Shown piece by piece: positions 1-8,001 of a stretch of DNA of 64,000 nucleotides. The notes beneath the pieces are model-generated. The model had not been told where the DNA came from, did not search any database, and was given only the letters and a program-made list of their open reading frames with translations. A program made the translations under genes and the position numbers. The stretch comes from Reddybacter sp041622675. GTDB lineage: Bacteria > Pseudomonadota > Gammaproteobacteria > Pseudomonadales > Porticoccaceae. The stretch lies in contig JBFJYH010000003.1 of the NCBI GenBank assembly GCA_041622675.1, positions 1-64,000 of the forward strand, written 5' to 3'. Each line of letters starts with the position of its first letter. Positions within the stretch are counted from its first letter, which is position 1.

Positions 1-2
1 CT

Positions 3-3000
3 CAGGCGCAGGCCTCTGAGGCCTTGGTTGCAGCCCGGTCTCAGCTCGTCTCACCTTTAAGCTTTCCCGAAGCCCTGCCGGTTAGTGCTCGCCGTGAAGA
101 AATTCGTGAAGCCATTGACGGCAATCAACTGGTGATTATTGCCGGTGAGACGGGGTCGGGTAAAACCACTCAGCTACCTAAAATCTGTCTTGAGATGGGG
201 CGTGGTATCACCGGTCTAATTGGCCACACCCAGCCCAGGCGTATCGCTGCACGTACCGTCGCCCAACGCATTGCCGAGGAGGTGAATACGCCTCTGGGCG
301 AACTCGTGGGTTATCAGGTGCGCTTTCAGGATCACAGTAACGATAAGACCTTGGTCAAATTAATGACCGACGGTATCTTGCTGGCGGAGATACAAAATGA
401 TCGCTTTCTCAATCGCTACGATACGCTGATCATTGATGAGGCCCACGAGCGCAGCCTGAATATTGATTTCCTTCTCGGCTACTTGAAGCAATTATTGCCC
501 AAACGCCCCGACTTAAAAGTGATTATTACCTCGGCGACTATCGACGTCGAGCGCTTTTCTAAGCACTTTAATGACGCTCCTGTCATAGAGGTTTCGGGCC
601 GCACTTATCCGGTTGAAATTAATTACCGGCCATTGTTCGAAGACGAAGAACTGGCCAGCGGTATTGCCAATACTCTGGAAGAAATCCTGCGCCTGCCGCA
701 ACGGGGAGACGTGCTGGTATTTCTCAGCGGCGAGCGTGAAATTCGCGAAGCAGCCAAAGAAATACGCCAACGCAACCTTCCCCATCTCGACGTGCTACCG
801 CTATATGCCCGCTTAAGCCTTGCCGAGCAGACTAAAGTCTTTAAAGCGCATCGCGGTACGCGTGTGGTACTGGCCACCAATGTCGCTGAAACCTCTTTAA
901 CTGTACCCGGTATTCGCTACGTCATTGATAGTGGTTATGCACGCATTAGCCGTTACAGCTATCGCACGAAGGTACAGCGCCTGCCTATTGAGCCGGTTTC
1001 TCAGGCCAGCGCTAATCAGCGCTCCGGTCGCTGTGGTCGGGTGAGCGACGGCGTTTGCGTTCGCCTTTATAGCGAAGAGGATTACCTGCAGCGTCCAGAA
1101 TTTACCGACCCTGAAATTGTGCGCACGAACCTTGCGGCCGTTATTTTGCAAATGATGCGCCTGGGAATTGGCTCCGTGCGAGACTTTCCCTTTATCGAAC
1201 CGCCCGATAGACGTTTAATTAATGACGGTTTTTTATTGCTCAAAGAGTTGGGTGCCGTCGATGCTCAGGAGCGATTAACTTCTATCGGCAAGCCCCTATC
1301 CCAGTTTCCTGTCGATCCGCGCATGGGGCGAATGTTACTCGCAGGGGCAGCGCAGGGCAGTCTGCGTGAAGTGCTGATTATCGTCGCTATGTTGAGTATT
1401 CAAGACCCCCGTGAGCGCCCGGCCGATAAGCGCCAGGCGGCGGATGAAAAACATCGCCAGTGGCTCGATAAAGATTCTGACTTTATGAGTATTCTGAACT
1501 TGTGGCAGCATTTTGAAGAGCAGCGCCAGACACTGACGCGCAACCAGTTTGCCAAATACTGTAAAAAATCGTTTGTCTCTTATTTACGCATGGTCGAGTG
1601 GCGGGATCTGCATCATCAGCTGCATACAGCTTGTCGTGATCTAGGCCTGGACTATAAAAAGGAGCCTGCTGACGCCGACAGTATGCATAAAGCGCTGTTA
1701 ACGGGCTTATTGAGTCATATTGGTTTTCGCCACGAGAGTCGGGAATACCTCGGTACGCGCAATCGCAAATTTCATGTTTTCCCGGGCTCTGGTTTGGCAA
1801 AAAAGCCACCGAAATGGGTAATGGCTGTCGAGTTGCTGGAAACGACCCGACTCTTTGCCCATAACTGCGCCAGCATTAATGAAGAGTGGTTGCCCTCATT
1901 AGCGGCGCATTTGGTGAAAAAAAGCCACAGTGAGGCACACTATCACGCAGCCCGCGGTCAGGTGATGGCCTACGAAAAACAAAGCCTTTATGGCTTGACC
2001 ATTGTCGAACGCAAGAAAGTGGAATATGGCAAGATAGATCCCCCACAGGCGAGGGCAGTGTTTATTCAATCGGCTTTGGTAGAAGGGCTTTACGGTAATA
2101 GTCGCTCCGGTGGTCGGCGAGGCAGCAGCAATAAGAAAGTCGCTTTTTTTGCCCACAATACGGCTCTTCTCAATGAGCTGCACGAACTTGAAGATCGTCT
2201 AAGACGGCGCGATATTGTTGCCGATGAGTCGGCTCTACAACAGTTTTACGATGAAATTTTGCCCGAGGAGGTCGTTAGCCTTGCAAGCTTCGAGCGCTGG
2301 CGTAAACGGGCCGAGCAGAGTCAGCCGCAACTCCTATATGTCAGTCGTGAGCTGTTAACTCAGAACCAGCCGCTAGATAGTGAGGAGGCGCAGTTCCCTA
2401 AAACCCTGCGCTGGGCCGACCACGATTATCCACTGAGCTATCTTTTCGAACCAGGCAATGAGCAGGATGGCGTTAGTGTAGATTTGGCCGTAGAGCATCT
2501 TAATCAAGTACCGCGTTATCGCTTCGACTGGCTAGTGCCAGGCCTGTTGCGCGACAAGTGCATTGCCCTTGTGAAGGGTTTGCCCAAGCAATGGCGTAAA
2601 CATTTTGTACCGGTGCCATCTTTTGTCGATAAGGTTGTGCCGCTGCTGGTGCCCGACAATCGGCCTCTGCATGAAGGCTTGGCGAAGCAACTCAAACGAT
2701 TGGGTGGCGTGGATGTGCCCCTTGATTGCTGGACACCGGACAAGCTTGAAGCTTTCTATCGCATGAATTATCGGCTGTTTGATGAGCAGGGGAAGTTGCT
2801 GGAGAGCGTGCGGGATCTCGAGCTACTCAAAGCTAAATACAGAGGGCGAGTGCAGGAAACCATTCGCCAGGATGATACGAATGCAGGATTGGAGAAGTCG
2901 GGCCTCACTAAATGGGACTTTGGCGAACTGCCAGCCCTGAGCGTTATTAAGAAAGACAAGCATGAAATTCGCGCTTATCCGGCACTCAATGATGATAATG

Positions 3001-3773
3001 ACAGTGTGTCAGTACGAATTTATGATACCCCTGAGTTGGCGAAAAACAAAACTCGGGCAGCTCTGGTACGTCTGGCAATACTTGAGAACACGACGTCTGC
3101 GAAGTATTTACGCAAGTCACTTCTCAAAGGTAAAGACCTTCATTTGAAAGCGGCGCATCTGCCTGGGCGTGATTTGCTCAACGAAGAAATTATTTTTGCG
3201 GCATTTTTAGCCGCCTGTTTTGATGGGCATGAGATACCCCGTGACCAACAAAGCTTTGCGGCTTGTGTTGAACAGGGCAAGGCTAATGTCGTTACCATTG
3301 CCAACGAACTAGAGTCTTTGCTGCTGAAGCAGGCAGCAAGCTTAAAGACCTTATATGGGTTATTGAGAGAAAATGGGCAGCGTTTTCCAGTCGTGGTTAA
3401 AGATATCCGAGCACAGTTAACGGCTCTCTACAGTACAGGCTTTGTCAGCCAAACATCACTGCATTGGCAGCGTCAATATCCGCGTTACATTCAGGCGGCG
3501 CTGGTGCGTGCGGATAAGCGTCTTGGTGATGGTGACAGGGACAGTGCCGTTATGGCTGAAATTACTGGCTTTTGGCAAGAGTGGCAGGTGCTGCAAACCG
3601 AGGCTATGGAGTACCCCCAAGAGATTCTTTGTGAAATTGAAGCTTTTCGCTACATGATCGAAGAATATCGTGTGTCTTGCTTTGCGCAACAATTGAAAAC
3701 TATCGCCCCGGTGTCGAGTAAGCGGTTACAAAAACAGTTGGCCAAAGTGAAAGCTGCCTTACACAACAGTTAA
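3..3773 (+). CDS. hrpA: ATP-dependent RNA helicase HrpA (5' end outside window)
   Basis: DEAH-box RNA helicase of the HrpA family, cytoplasmic, implicated in mRNA processing and rescue of stalled ribosomes. The frame is open to the left window edge; numbering from the first possible in-window start (TTG at 24), Walker A GETGSGKT is at residues 41-48, DEAH at 138-141 and SAT at 170-172, followed by the helicase C domain (QRSGRCGR), the ratchet/OB region and a long C-terminal DUF3418-like domain. Escherichia coli HrpA is about 1300 residues with Walker A near residue 97, so roughly 50 N-terminal residues lie upstream of the window. The TTG is therefore probably not the true start. The C-terminus ends normally. 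Family assignment is very secure. Confidence 0.96.
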   Translation, partial: QAQASEALVAARSQLVSPLSFPEALPVSARREEIREAIDGNQLVIIAGETGSGKTTQLPKICLEMGRGITGLIGHTQPRRIAARTVAQRIAEEVNTPLGELVGYQVRFQDHSNDKTLVKLMTDGILLAEIQNDRFLNRYDTLIIDEAHERSLNIDFLLGYLKQLLPKRPDLKVIITSATIDVERFSKHFNDAPVIEVSGRTYPVEINYRPLFEDEELASGIANTLEEILRLPQRGDVLVFLSGEREIREAAKEIRQRNLPHLDVLPLYARLSLAEQTKVFKAHRGTRVVLATNVAETSLTVPGIRYVIDSGYARISRYSYRTKVQRLPIEPVSQASANQRSGRCGRVSDGVCVRLYSEEDYLQRPEFTDPEIVRTNLAAVILQMMRLGIGSVRDFPFIEPPDRRLINDGFLLLKELGAVDAQERLTSIGKPLSQFPVDPRMGRMLLAGAAQGSLREVLIIVAMLSIQDPRERPADKRQAADEKHRQWLDKDSDFMSILNLWQHFEEQRQTLTRNQFAKYCKKSFVSYLRMVEWRDLHHQLHTACRDLGLDYKKEPADADSMHKALLTGLLSHIGFRHESREYLGTRNRKFHVFPGSGLAKKPPKWVMAVELLETTRLFAHNCASINEEWLPSLAAHLVKKSHSEAHYHAARGQVMAYEKQSLYGLTIVERKKVEYGKIDPPQARAVFIQSALVEGLYGNSRSGGRRGSSNKKVAFFAHNTALLNELHELEDRLRRRDIVADESALQQFYDEILPEEVVSLASFERWRKRAEQSQPQLLYVSRELLTQNQPLDSEEAQFPKTLRWADHDYPLSYLFEPGNEQDGVSVDLAVEHLNQVPRYRFDWLVPGLLRDKCIALVKGLPKQWRKHFVPVPSFVDKVVPLLVPDNRPLHEGLAKQLKRLGGVDVPLDCWTPDKLEAFYRMNYRLFDEQGKLLESVRDLELLKAKYRGRVQETIRQDDTNAGLEKSGLTKWDFGELPALSVIKKDKHEIRAYPALNDDNDSVSVRIYDTPELAKNKTRAALVRLAILENTTSAKYLRKSLLKGKDLHLKAAHLPGRDLLNEEIIFAAFLAACFDGHEIPRDQQSFAACVEQGKANVVTIANELESLLLKQAASLKTLYGLLRENGQRFPVVVKDIRAQLTALYSTGFVSQTSLHWQRQYPRYIQAALVRADKRLGDGDRDSAVMAEITGFWQEWQVLQTEAMEYPQEILCEIEAFRYMIEEYRVSCFAQQLKTIAPVSSKRLQKQLAKVKAALHNS

Positions 3774-3845
3774 AGTTTATATTTGTCTTGTTAAGTGTGT
3801 TTAAAGGTTTACTTGTTAGTGTATGCCTTTCCTCGCTATTATAAA

Positions 3846-3863
3846 TTTTCCGCTATGCGGAAA
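3846..3863. promoter_or_regulatory. Short perfect inverted repeat between hrpA and hvfA
   Basis: TTTCCGC-TAT-GCGGAAA, 7-bp arms with a 3-base spacer, about 75 bases after the hrpA stop and 115 bases before hvfA. There is no T-tract on either side, so it is not a convincing intrinsic terminator; an operator for hvfA or an mRNA-end hairpin for hrpA are both possible. Confidence 0.35.
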
Positions 3864-3928
3864 CTAAGCGCCCAATACTCGGTCATATATTGCAGCTTGC
3901 ACGATGACTGAGGCGGGCAAATAACATC

Positions 3929-3950
3929 AATGTTGTAACTAATGTTGTAA
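3929..3950 (+). promoter_or_regulatory. Tandem direct repeat upstream of hvfA (possible regulator site)
   Basis: AATGTTGTAA occurs twice (3929-3938 and 3941-3950) with a 12-base period, ending about 15 bases before the hvfA ribosome binding site AGGAGA (3965-3970). The position suits a regulator or sigma-factor contact. In other bacteria such clusters are controlled by metal-responsive or ECF-sigma systems; I cannot identify which applies here. Confidence 0.35.
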
Positions 3951-3976
3951 TAACGCAGTGTTTTAGGAGATATGTA

Positions 3977-4300
3977 ATGTCTGAACAAAAAATAAAACCT
4001 TTGGCTGGGGCAGTCGGTGCAGCATTTATGGTATCAGTTGCGCTTTCCCCCGTTGCTTCTGCAGCTAGCAACCCCTTTCAGCTGAATGAGCTGAGCAGTG
4101 GTTATGAGGTGGCAGGCAAAGACGCTGAAGGCAAATGTGGTGAAGGCAAGTGCGGTGAAGGTAAGGCCAAAGCCAAAGCGGAAGGCAAATGTGGTGAAGG
4201 CAAGTGTGGTGAAGGTAAGGCCAAAGCCAAAAAAACTGAAGCCGAAGGGAAATGTGGCGAAGGGAAATGTGGCGAGGGCAAGTGTGGCGGAAAATCGTAA
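3977..4300 (+). CDS. hvfA: HvfA-type RiPP precursor, secreted, seven EGKCG motifs
   Basis: 107-residue precursor of a ribosomally made, modified peptide. Residues 1-30 form a signal peptide (basic N-end, hydrophobic core, VASA cleavage region), 31-50 a short spacer, and 51-104 carries EGKCG at 51-55, 56-60, 69-73, 74-78, 90-94, 95-99 and 100-104, separated by two EGKAKAK linkers. All seven cysteines lie in these motifs. In the Haemophilus HvfABC system, known from the literature, the partner enzyme converts cysteines of EGKCG into copper-binding oxazolone/thioamide groups; the same chemistry here is inferred from motif identity and from the adjacent hvfB and hvfC. Start chosen by AGGAGA 6 bases upstream. 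The predicted site of action is the periplasm or cell exterior. Confidence 0.88.
   Translation: MSEQKIKPLAGAVGAAFMVSVALSPVASAASNPFQLNELSSGYEVAGKDAEGKCGEGKCGEGKAKAKAEGKCGEGKCGEGKAKAKKTEAEGKCGEGKCGEGKCGGKS
4127..4297 (+). repeat. Triplicated 54-base coding module inside hvfA
   Basis: The modified region consists of three nearly identical 18-codon modules beginning at 4127, 4181 and 4244, each starting EGKCG-EGKCG-EGK. The first two end in an AKAK linker; the third has a third EGKCG instead. DNA identity is high, including synonymous positions, which points to recent duplication and a potential to change motif number by slippage or recombination. Confidence 0.8.
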
Positions 4301-4306
4301 CTCACA

Positions 4307-5176
4307 ATGACCAATAAATACCCAGTGACAGGGGCAGGGCTGGGCCTACGGCGTAGCTTGTTAGATGCACTAAAGAGTGTTGATAACGCTGTTGATTTTA
4401 TCGAAGTAGCCCCTGAAAACTGGATTAATGTCGGGGGGCGTTTTGGTCGTCAATTGCGGGAATACACAGAACGCTACCCCTTGTTATGCCACGGTTTGTC
4501 TTTGTCCATAGCGGGCCCCGCAGAGCTCGACTGGGATTTGTTGAAAAATATTAAGCAATTTATGCGCGATCATCAGGTGCGCTGTTATTCTGAGCATCTC
4601 AGTTATTGTAGTGATGACGGTCACCTCTACGATCTCTTGCCAATACCCTTTACGGGCGATGCAGTGAAATTTGTCGCCAATAGAATTCGTCAAGTTCAGG
4701 ACTTTTTAGAACAGCCCGTGGCGATTGAAAATATCTCTTATTATGCAGCACCTCAGCAGGAATTGAGTGAGATTGATTTTATTCGCGCTGTACTCCAAGA
4801 GGCTGACTGTAACCTCTTGCTCGATGTGAATAATATCTACGTTAATAGCATTAATCACGGTTACGATGCGGAAAAATTTCTCGCTGCATTACCGGGCGAA
4901 AGGATTGCCTATGGCCATGTGGCTGGTCATTTTGTTGAGGACGAGGATTTATTAGTCGATACCCACGGTGCGGATGTGATCGATCCCGTATGGGGTCTAT
5001 TAGATAGCGCCTATCGGCATTTTGGCGTTTTCCCTACCTTGCTTGAGCGCGATTTTAATTTGCCACCGGTGAATGAGTTGTTGGCCGAAGTTTATACAAT
5101 AAAAATGCGACAAAAAAATGCCAATAAGCCCTCCTTTTCCACTATTGATAGCGATCAAAGTGAATTGCAAACTTAG
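4307..5176 (+). CDS. hvfB: HvfB, DUF692/MNIO family peptide-modifying enzyme
   Basis: 289-residue TIM-barrel protein of the DUF692 family, now called multinuclear non-heme iron-dependent oxidative enzymes (MNIO). Family signatures visible: GxGLGLR near the start, EVAPENW (33-39), HGLSLSIAG (62-70), YSEHLSY (94-100), IENISYY (140-146), LLLDVNNIYVN (170-180), GHVAGHF (203-209), DTHG (218-221) and ERD near the end; the His, Glu, Asp and Asn residues in these motifs are the expected iron ligands. It starts 6 bases after hvfA, so it is probably translationally coupled to its substrate. Predicted role: oxidative modification of the EGKCG cysteines of HvfA in the cytoplasm before export. Very secure as family, well supported as HvfB by context. 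Confidence 0.92.
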   Translation: MTNKYPVTGAGLGLRRSLLDALKSVDNAVDFIEVAPENWINVGGRFGRQLREYTERYPLLCHGLSLSIAGPAELDWDLLKNIKQFMRDHQVRCYSEHLSYCSDDGHLYDLLPIPFTGDAVKFVANRIRQVQDFLEQPVAIENISYYAAPQQELSEIDFIRAVLQEADCNLLLDVNNIYVNSINHGYDAEKFLAALPGERIAYGHVAGHFVEDEDLLVDTHGADVIDPVWGLLDSAYRHFGVFPTLLERDFNLPPVNELLAEVYTIKMRQKNANKPSFSTIDSDQSELQT

Positions 5177-5191
5177 TAGCAGCTTATTTCA

Positions 5192-6001
5192 GTGACTAAG
5201 ATCAGCAATGACAAAGCGGTAGAGCTAAGTTTCCAAGCGGGGCAACTTGGCTTTGCCGCCCATCTAAGAGATCCTGCTATCAATCCGGCGCCGCTCGACA
5301 TTGAAGATCGCCGCATGGCCATTTATCGGGATCTTATTTACAACAACGTCGAGTCCTTTTTAAGTGGCGGCTTTCCGGTGTTACGCAGCTTAATGAGCGA
5401 CGATAATTGGCATCAGTTGGTACGGGGGTTTGTCAGAGATCATCGTTGCCACACGCCTTATTTTCTCGAAATCAGTCAGGAGTTTCTGCTTTACCTTCGT
5501 GAAGGAAAAGCGCACATTGCGGATGATTTGCCGTTTATTCGCGAACTTGCTCACTATGAATGGGTTGAGCTAGCTCTCGATGTGTCGCCTGAGATACTAC
5601 CAGGAGAGAGGCCTTCAAAAGATCTGCAAGAGGGAGAGAATGGATCTAATCACAGCGTATCATTGCTAGACATCAGCTTGAAAATTTCGCCGCTGGCGTG
5701 GCGTTTAAATTACAATTATCCAGTGCATAAAATAAGTCTTGATTACCAACCCTTAGAGGTCCCAGAGCAGCCAAGCTCCTTGGTGGTGTATCGTGGCCCC
5801 GATGAGAAAATACACTTTTTTGAGAGTAATGCGGTCACTATGCGATTACTGCAATTACTAGAAGATGGTCAGGGCAATGCTCGACAAGCTCTTGAACAAG
5901 TGGCACTGGAGTTAGAGCACCCTGAACCAGAGGTATTAGTCACCATGGGTGAGAGCATTATTCAGCAATTAATCGAGCTTTCAATTCTCTACAAGGCTTA
6001 G
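5192..6001 (+). CDS. hvfC: HvfC, DUF2063 partner protein
   Basis: 269-residue protein with an N-terminal DUF2063 domain (about 15-115; RMAIYRDLIYNNVESFL at 41-57 and the HTPYFLEI stretch) and a C-terminal region with a winged-helix look. In MNIO clusters the protein of this type is the obligate partner that recruits the precursor leader. The first ATG in frame is only at codon 42, after conserved sequence has begun, so the GTG at 5192 is taken; hvfB ends in two consecutive TAG codons 15 bases before it. No DoxX-like fourth gene (hvfD) follows; the next gene is a porin with its own promoter. The low predicted start strength may keep HvfC below HvfB. Confidence 0.88.
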   Translation: MTKISNDKAVELSFQAGQLGFAAHLRDPAINPAPLDIEDRRMAIYRDLIYNNVESFLSGGFPVLRSLMSDDNWHQLVRGFVRDHRCHTPYFLEISQEFLLYLREGKAHIADDLPFIRELAHYEWVELALDVSPEILPGERPSKDLQEGENGSNHSVSLLDISLKISPLAWRLNYNYPVHKISLDYQPLEVPEQPSSLVVYRGPDEKIHFFESNAVTMRLLQLLEDGQGNARQALEQVALELEHPEPEVLVTMGESIIQQLIELSILYKA

Positions 6002-6054
6002 GTTTCTATAAAACTCTGCTATCTATAAGATTTGGATTTGTAAGGTTAAGAGTC

Positions 6055-6098
6055 TTGTCACCAAATTGTCATAAAAGGGCAAGCTTCTTGTCATATTC
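6055..6098 (+). promoter_or_regulatory. Pho box (PhoB-binding repeats) upstream of the porin
   Basis: TTGTCAC at 6055, TTGTCAT at 6066 and TTGTCAT at 6088 start 11 and 22 bases apart, each followed by a 4-base, mostly A/T spacer. This matches the 7+4 architecture of PhoB half-sites (CTGTCAY). A missing unit at the 6077 position keeps the helical phase. A weak -10 (CACAAT, 6105-6110) lies about 10 bases downstream of the last unit, as in PhoB-activated promoters. Confidence 0.62.
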
Positions 6099-6177
6099 TC
6101 TTCCCACAATACGCTCAGTTCAAAGCAGAGGCTAAGACCTCTATTGTTAGCGTATCGTCCAATATTAAGAGGGGACT

Positions 6178-7179
6178 ATGATGAGAAAAACCACTTTAGC
6201 CACAGCTGTCGCATCGATGCTGGCTCTTCCTGTTTCTGCCTATGCTGTTGGCCCTATCGATGGCAGTATTTATGGCAAGGTCAATATCAGTGTTGTTAAC
6301 GATGACAATGGCGCTGATGAGCAAATGGAATTAAACAGTAATGCCTCGCGTATTGGTGTTAAGGGTAAAGCTAAATTGACGGAGACGCTTTACGTGATTT
6401 ATAAGGCAGAGTATGAGTCTTTTTGGGATGATGGTGAAAAAGGCAATGGCGATACATTTTCTCAACGCAATATCATCGGTGGTTTGAAGGGTGACTTTGG
6501 TACGATTTGGGCCGGTAAGCACGATACTCCGACTAAATTGGCGCAAAAGAAAATTGATCTTTTCAATGATCTTGAGGGTGATATTAAAAATGTGATGGCC
6601 GGTGAAACTCGGGCCTCCAATATTGTCAATTATACGACACCTAGCTTTAGTGGGTTCTCTGCTTCTGTTACGACTATCTTTGGCGAAGACCGCAATGACA
6701 ATGATAAAGATGGCGCCTTCGACAGTTACTCCGTACTGGCCCAATTTGAAACTGATGGTGTTTATTTGGCTGTAGCGTCTGATGAAAATGTTATGTCGGG
6801 TAGTGCATCACAGGGTATGGGTAAGGATTACGTCAATGTCTTACGTGTTGTTGGTCAAATTCCTGTCGGCCCCGTTACCTTGGGGGCGATGTGGCAAAAT
6901 GCAGAAGACGGCGATAGTGCTGTAACTGGTGTCAAGCTGGATGAGGATAGCTGGCATATGAGTGCCAAATGGAAAGTGGCTAACGACTACACGTTGAAAG
7001 CTCAGTACACTGAATCTGACGATGACGTCTCTGGCAATGATGCCGATATGCTGTCGTTCGGTATTGATAAGAAACTAGGGAAGAAAACCAAGCTATTTAC
7101 CTTTTACACTACACTCGATCAAAGCGCAGCCATGGACGACTCCGATTGGCTCGGCGTTGGTCTTGAACACAAGTTCTAA
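6178..7179 (+). CDS. General porin (Gram-negative outer-membrane trimeric type)
   Basis: 333-residue outer-membrane beta-barrel porin. Signal peptide with AYA cleavage near residue 23, mature start VGPIDGSIYGKVN, the SRIGVKGKAKL motif typical of Neisserial/OmpC-like porins, alternating amphipathic strands rich in Gly, Asp and Tyr, and a C-terminal phenylalanine (GLEHKF) needed for BAM recognition. Ribosome site AAGAGGGG precedes ATG. The upstream Pho-box suggests induction under phosphate limitation, which would make it a functional analogue of PhoE/OprP-type porins, though the chain itself does not prove anion selectivity and the mature protein is acidic. It is followed by a hairpin without a T-tract. 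Confidence 0.9.
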   Translation: MMRKTTLATAVASMLALPVSAYAVGPIDGSIYGKVNISVVNDDNGADEQMELNSNASRIGVKGKAKLTETLYVIYKAEYESFWDDGEKGNGDTFSQRNIIGGLKGDFGTIWAGKHDTPTKLAQKKIDLFNDLEGDIKNVMAGETRASNIVNYTTPSFSGFSASVTTIFGEDRNDNDKDGAFDSYSVLAQFETDGVYLAVASDENVMSGSASQGMGKDYVNVLRVVGQIPVGPVTLGAMWQNAEDGDSAVTGVKLDEDSWHMSAKWKVANDYTLKAQYTESDDDVSGNDADMLSFGIDKKLGKKTKLFTFYTTLDQSAAMDDSDWLGVGLEHKF

Positions 7180-7208
7180 GCTGACTAGCTTGTGGTATTT
7201 ATGTCGTG

Positions 7209-7242
7209 TAATAGCTGGGAACCGCTAAACTCCTAGTTATTA
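7209..7242 (+). terminator. Hairpin after the porin gene
   Basis: TAATAGCTGGGA pairs with TCCTAGTTATTA over 12 positions (two G-U pairs) around a 10-base loop, 30 bases after the porin stop. There is no T-run, so it may stabilise the 3' end or cause partial termination before the next gene instead of acting as a full intrinsic terminator. Confidence 0.4.
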
Positions 7243-7279
7243 CAGTTTGTAGGTTATTGAGTCAGAGAGTTTTGCATTG

Positions 7280-7768
7280 ATGAATTATTTACTGGTTATT
7301 TCATTGTTGTGTGGCGTTTCGTATTCCTCTAGCTTGTTAGCGGTTAGTGCTGAGCAAAGTTCTCCTGTAGCCCAGGTTGGTTGTGAGGAAAGTGTCGATG
7401 CAGCTGATGACATGAATTTTGTTGACAACATTATCGAATGTCACGATAAAGCGATTGTTATCTATGATCAGGCGTCTCGTGAAAAATTTCTCAAGACTAG
7501 GTTTTTATCTTCTCAAACCTCAAACAATCAACAGCATGATGATGGCAAGAGTATTAGCACTCATAATAAGCCGGTACATTTACCTGGAACGACGTTTATT
7601 ATTCGTGCCGCATACGAGATTGAGGCTCCCCATCTAGCGTTGGCGTCACTACACCAACAAATGGCTGTCTACTGTCCAAAAGGCTGGGCGCTTGACAGGC
7701 AATGGAGTCGCCCTATATCAATGGACTACTATCTACACTACGAATTTACTTGTACAGATATCGATTAA
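7280..7768 (+). CDS. Secreted protein of unknown function with four cysteines
   Basis: I do not recognise this 162-residue protein. It has a clear N-terminal signal peptide (MNYLLVISLLCGVSYSSSL, cleavage near LLAVSA). The mature part has four cysteines (in VGCEES, IECHDK, YCPKGW and FTCTD), enough for two disulphides, so periplasmic or surface location is likely. The C-terminal pattern CPKGW...YYLHYEFTC looks structured and conserved. A TTG three bases earlier is also possible, but ATG at 7280 is preferred. It lies 100 bases behind the porin and ends before an intrinsic terminator, so it may be partly co-transcribed with the porin. Confidence 0.7.
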   Translation: MNYLLVISLLCGVSYSSSLLAVSAEQSSPVAQVGCEESVDAADDMNFVDNIIECHDKAIVIYDQASREKFLKTRFLSSQTSNNQQHDDGKSISTHNKPVHLPGTTFIIRAAYEIEAPHLALASLHQQMAVYCPKGWALDRQWSRPISMDYYLHYEFTCTDID

Positions 7769-7858
7769 TAAGCAGGTTAACAGTTTGAATAACTTGTGAT
7801 TGTAGGCCTGTATAAATACCATTAATCGGTGCTACTGAATAAAAATTGGCCTATTTAC

Positions 7859-7882
7859 GCCTCGCTGTCGCGGGGCTTTTTT
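7859..7882 (+). terminator. Rho-independent terminator
   Basis: GCCTCGC-TGTC-GCGGGGC (7 pairs, one T-G) followed by six T. It closes the porin/orphan transcription unit and separates it from mlaA. Confidence 0.8.
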
Positions 7883-7941
7883 GTGTCTGTGTGTAGGTGT
7901 GATATTACGTCTTTTCTAGTGGCTATCATCAAGCGGCAAGA

Positions 7942-7969
7942 TTGACTAGAATGGGCCTCAGTTTACACT
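7942..7969 (+). promoter_or_regulatory. Candidate sigma-70 promoter of mlaA
   Basis: TTGACT (7942-7947), 16-base spacer, TACACT (7964-7969). Five and four matches to the consensus hexamers; it would give a leader of about 25 bases before ATG 8002. Confidence 0.4.
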
Positions 7970-8001
7970 TGAATACATTTAATGACGTGGTGGTGTAGTA
8001 G

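Noticed and set aside
4102..4314. Antisense open frame across hvfA with many SPHLPSPH repeats
   Set aside because: It is the mirror of the EGKCG repeats and has no gene-like features of its own.
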